From contig DDHL01000054.1 in the NCBI GenBank assembly GCA_002352945.1, positions 1,465 to 9,434 on the forward strand: DNA of 7,970 nucleotides. The letters run 5' to 3'. Source of the stretch: Campylobacteraceae bacterium UBA1877 (GTDB lineage: Bacteria; Campylobacterota; Campylobacteria; Campylobacterales; Campylobacteraceae). Shown piece by piece: positions 6,447-7,970 of the stretch. A program made the translations under genes and the position numbers. Below the pieces are notes generated by a model, which ran no database searches, was not told where the DNA came from, and worked only from the letters and a program-made list of their open reading frames with translations. How positions within the stretch are numbered: the first letter of the stretch is position 1; each line of letters begins with the position of its first letter.

Positions 6447-6764
6447 ATTTTGGGCAAGCAAAAGAGTAAGCAATTGTGAATTGTACTGAGAGATTTGTGG
6501 CATTAGGGAGAATTTATTTCCTATAAAATTGGCCGTTCCCATTCCAACCCAAGAAGAGGAGCTGTTTAAAAAACTCATAGCAAGTGTTTGAAAATCATCC
6601 CCTTGTGCAAGCTTTGTAATCCAGCTAAAATCACCATTATTTACACCATGAGAATCGTAATGAATCAAAAAATCTTCAAAGCTTCCTTTACCTTCAGTCA
6701 GGCGCGTATAGATTCCATATTGTGCGCTTGCATATGGGTCAACTTCAAACAATCTTGAGTACAT
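6435..6764 (-). CDS. Hypothetical protein, 109 residues, family not recognised
   Basis: I do not recognise this protein. It has a strong ribosome binding site (AAGGAGG at 6769-6775, four bases before the ATG) and a complete frame bounded by a stop just upstream, which supports it as a real gene. It has no cysteine and no signal peptide or clear membrane span. It is rich in aromatic and small polar residues, with a central LNSSSSWVGMG stretch (residues 66-76) and a hydrophobic helix-like tail LLTLLLAQ (98-105). It follows the GGDEF-EAL gene by 52 bases in the same direction and may be co-transcribed with it. Its last 12 bases overlap the end of the convergent BFD-like gene. No evidence ties it to nitrogen fixation. 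Confidence 0.65.
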   Translation of the reverse strand: MYSRLFEVDPYASAQYGIYTRLTEGKGSFEDFLIHYDSHGVNNGDFSWITKLAQGDDFQTLAMSFLNSSSSWVGMGTANFIGNKFSLMPQISQYNSQLLTLLLAQNSLY

Positions 6765-6768
6765 TCTG

Positions 6769-6775
6769 CCTCCTT
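6769..6775 (-). promoter_or_regulatory. Ribosome binding site of the 109-residue protein gene
   Basis: AAGGAGG on the minus strand, four bases before the ATG at 6764; the strongest Shine-Dalgarno match in the window. It is the main support that this unrecognised frame is translated. Confidence 0.65.
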
Positions 6776-6801
6776 TTTATAAAAAAAGCAAAAAGCGTAC
6801 C

Positions 6802-6815
6802 CTTTACATGTAAAG
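6802..6815. repeat. Perfect 14-base palindrome CTTTACATGTAAAG
   Basis: A perfect palindrome one base after the stop codon of the GGDEF-EAL gene and 37 bases before the 109-residue gene. As RNA it could fold only into a weak five-pair stem with a CATG loop. The minus strand continues into T-rich sequence, so a poor terminator is possible, as is an operator. The core TTTACATGTA also occurs at 3140-3149, 5445-5454 and 5577-5586, all inside genes, which argues for a dispersed genomic motif rather than a local operator. Confidence 0.5.
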
Positions 6816-6816
6816 A

Positions 6817-7970
6817 TTAAATTGAAGGAAGCTGGGCTAAAGGTTTTTCAATATAGTAGCCTTGAGAGTAATCGATGCCTAGCTTTTTAACAGCCGATAA
6901 AATCGTACTTGAGTGGACAAACTCAGCAATTGTTTTAATGCCTAATTTTTTTGAAAACTCAACAATAGTTTCAACTACAATGCGGGCATTATCATCTGTA
7001 TCTAAATCTTTTATAAGGCTTCCATCGATTTTTATATAATCTGGCGCTAACTTAATGATATATGAAAAGTTTGAAAATCCACTTCCAAAATCATCAATAG
7101 CAACCTTTGCCCGGTAGCGCTTAACTTCAATGATAAATCTTTTAACCTTTTCAAAATCCTCAACCTGTTCAGATTCTAACAGTTCAAATGTAACTCTTGA
7201 GCCCATGTTTGAGTAGCGCAATTTTTGGATAATGTAAGAGTAGATATCTTGATTCATAATATCTTCAAAGGAGAGATTGATACTAAAATCATGAGGAAGT
7301 TTGGCAAAAACATCAAAGGTTTTTTCTATTATTAGTTTTGTAATCTTATCGTAAACTTTTATAGTCTTAGCAACTGGAATGAAATGGTTTGGCGCATGGA
7401 TAATTCCTTCAGAATCAACCAAGCGAGAAAGGGCTTCAAATTTTACAATCTTTCCTGTATTGTTGTCTATAATCGGCTGGAAATATGGCACAATGCCCTT
7501 ATTGTCTACAATTGCTTTACGAATATGCGTAGCATATCGAAGATTTGTTTCATGCTCTTTGATAAAGTGCATTGTATCTTCATAAATCCAAAACCGCAGT
7601 CCATGCTCTTTTGCATATTTTAAAGCCATGTTTACTTTTGAGAATATATTATCGTGCGATCTACTTGCACTTGAAGAGAGGGTAAAATCTACAAAAATTT
7701 CAATGTCTCTGTATGTATAAAAAAGGTAATCTAACTTTTTGCACAAGTCAACTAAGTAGGTTTTTATACCATAAAAGCTCATCCCTCTTGGGCAGATAAT
7801 GGCAAACTCATCGCCGGCTATTCGGTAAACTTGATCATTTGGGCAACTTTTTTGCAAAGTTTGGCCAAATGATTCTAAAATAAAATCCCCAACAACAAAA
7901 CCGTAAAAATTATTTAACAATTTAAAATTATCAATATTTACAATGATTAAAACAAAATCATCCAATCTTT
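6817..7970 (-). CDS. GGDEF-EAL domain protein (c-di-GMP turnover), C-terminal part, 5' end outside window
   Basis: Signalling protein of cyclic-di-GMP synthesis or breakdown. The frame enters from the right edge (codon AGA, then TTG at 7965, is internal), so any N-terminal sensor domain is not seen. Residues counted from 7965: GGDEF domain about 1-130, with metal-binding IDNFK (11-15) and a signature reading AGDEF (50-54) instead of GGDEF; the Arg of an RxxD inhibitory site is Cys (CPND, 41-44). EAL domain about 155-382: FEALSRL (176-182), N230, ELLES (261-265), DDFGSGF (291-297), IKIDGS (311-316), AEFVH (347-351) and QGYY (368-371). Most phosphodiesterase metal and catalytic residues are present, although the last position of AExVE is His. 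Phosphodiesterase activity is plausible; cyclase activity is uncertain. It stops 52 bases before the 109-residue gene. No link to nif is evident. Confidence 0.9.
   Translation of the reverse strand, partial: RLDDFVLIIVNIDNFKLLNNFYGFVVGDFILESFGQTLQKSCPNDQVYRIAGDEFAIICPRGMSFYGIKTYLVDLCKKLDYLFYTYRDIEIFVDFTLSSSASRSHDNIFSKVNMALKYAKEHGLRFWIYEDTMHFIKEHETNLRYATHIRKAIVDNKGIVPYFQPIIDNNTGKIVKFEALSRLVDSEGIIHAPNHFIPVAKTIKVYDKITKLIIEKTFDVFAKLPHDFSINLSFEDIMNQDIYSYIIQKLRYSNMGSRVTFELLESEQVEDFEKVKRFIIEVKRYRAKVAIDDFGSGFSNFSYIIKLAPDYIKIDGSLIKDLDTDDNARIVVETIVEFSKKLGIKTIAEFVHSSTILSAVKKLGIDYSQGYYIEKPLAQLPSI

Noticed and set aside
6773..6782. TATAAA on the minus strand as a -10 box for the 109-residue gene
   Set aside because: It directly abuts the ribosome binding site, so a transcript starting from it would begin within or after that site.
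7963..7965. TTG at 7963-7965 (minus strand) as the start of the GGDEF-EAL gene
   Set aside because: The frame is open to the edge and this point is inside the GGDEF fold just before its first strand, so it is internal.

Overview
The window is a compact, moderately AT-rich piece of a nitrogen-fixation (nif) region. The best fit is a diazotrophic member of the Campylobacterota (Epsilonproteobacteria), perhaps Sulfurospirillum-like. That taxonomic call is an inference from base composition, codon use and the style of the NifA, NifB and NifV proteins; no rRNA or other phylogenetic marker is present. Almost every base is coding and there is no gene-free stretch longer than about 100 bases.

Left part (1-1753, + strand): the C-terminal ~306 residues of the sigma54-dependent activator NifA, followed 63 bases later by uppP (undecaprenyl-diphosphatase), a housekeeping cell-wall gene. 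uppP ends two bases from the tail of the convergent cowN.

Centre (1756-6446): a divergent nif block organised around a short intergenic region at 2838-2933. Leftward runs a two-gene unit, a SIR2-like protein then cowN, which protects nitrogenase from carbon monoxide; the two overlap by ATGA. Rightward runs a tightly overlapping unit: nifB (FeMo-co core assembly), nifV (homocitrate synthase), a two-domain GNAT acetyltransferase and a small BFD-like [2Fe-2S] protein. A good -24/-12 (GG-N10-GC) sigma54 promoter at 2882-2897 drives nifB and moves its start to 2934. A weaker sigma54-like element faces the other way at 2861-2876. Together with the nearby nifA this suggests one NifA/RpoN regulon: NifB makes NifB-co, NifV makes the homocitrate ligand, CowN protects the finished enzyme, and the SIR2-like, GNAT and BFD-like proteins are candidate, poorly described nif accessory factors.

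Right part (6435-7970, - strand): a 109-residue protein of unknown function and the C-terminal part of a GGDEF-EAL cyclic-di-GMP protein that runs off the window. These two converge on the nif operon and show no obvious link to nitrogen fixation.

Most notable observations: (i) the SIR2-like protein co-transcribed with cowN has lost the histidine expected in SIR2 NAD-cleaving enzymes; (ii) GNAT and BFD-like genes are translationally locked into the nifBV operon; (iii) the near-palindrome TTTACATGTA(AA) occurs four times in under 8 kb, three of them in the same reading frame as Leu-His-Val; (iv) NifA carries GAFTDA in place of GAFTGA.
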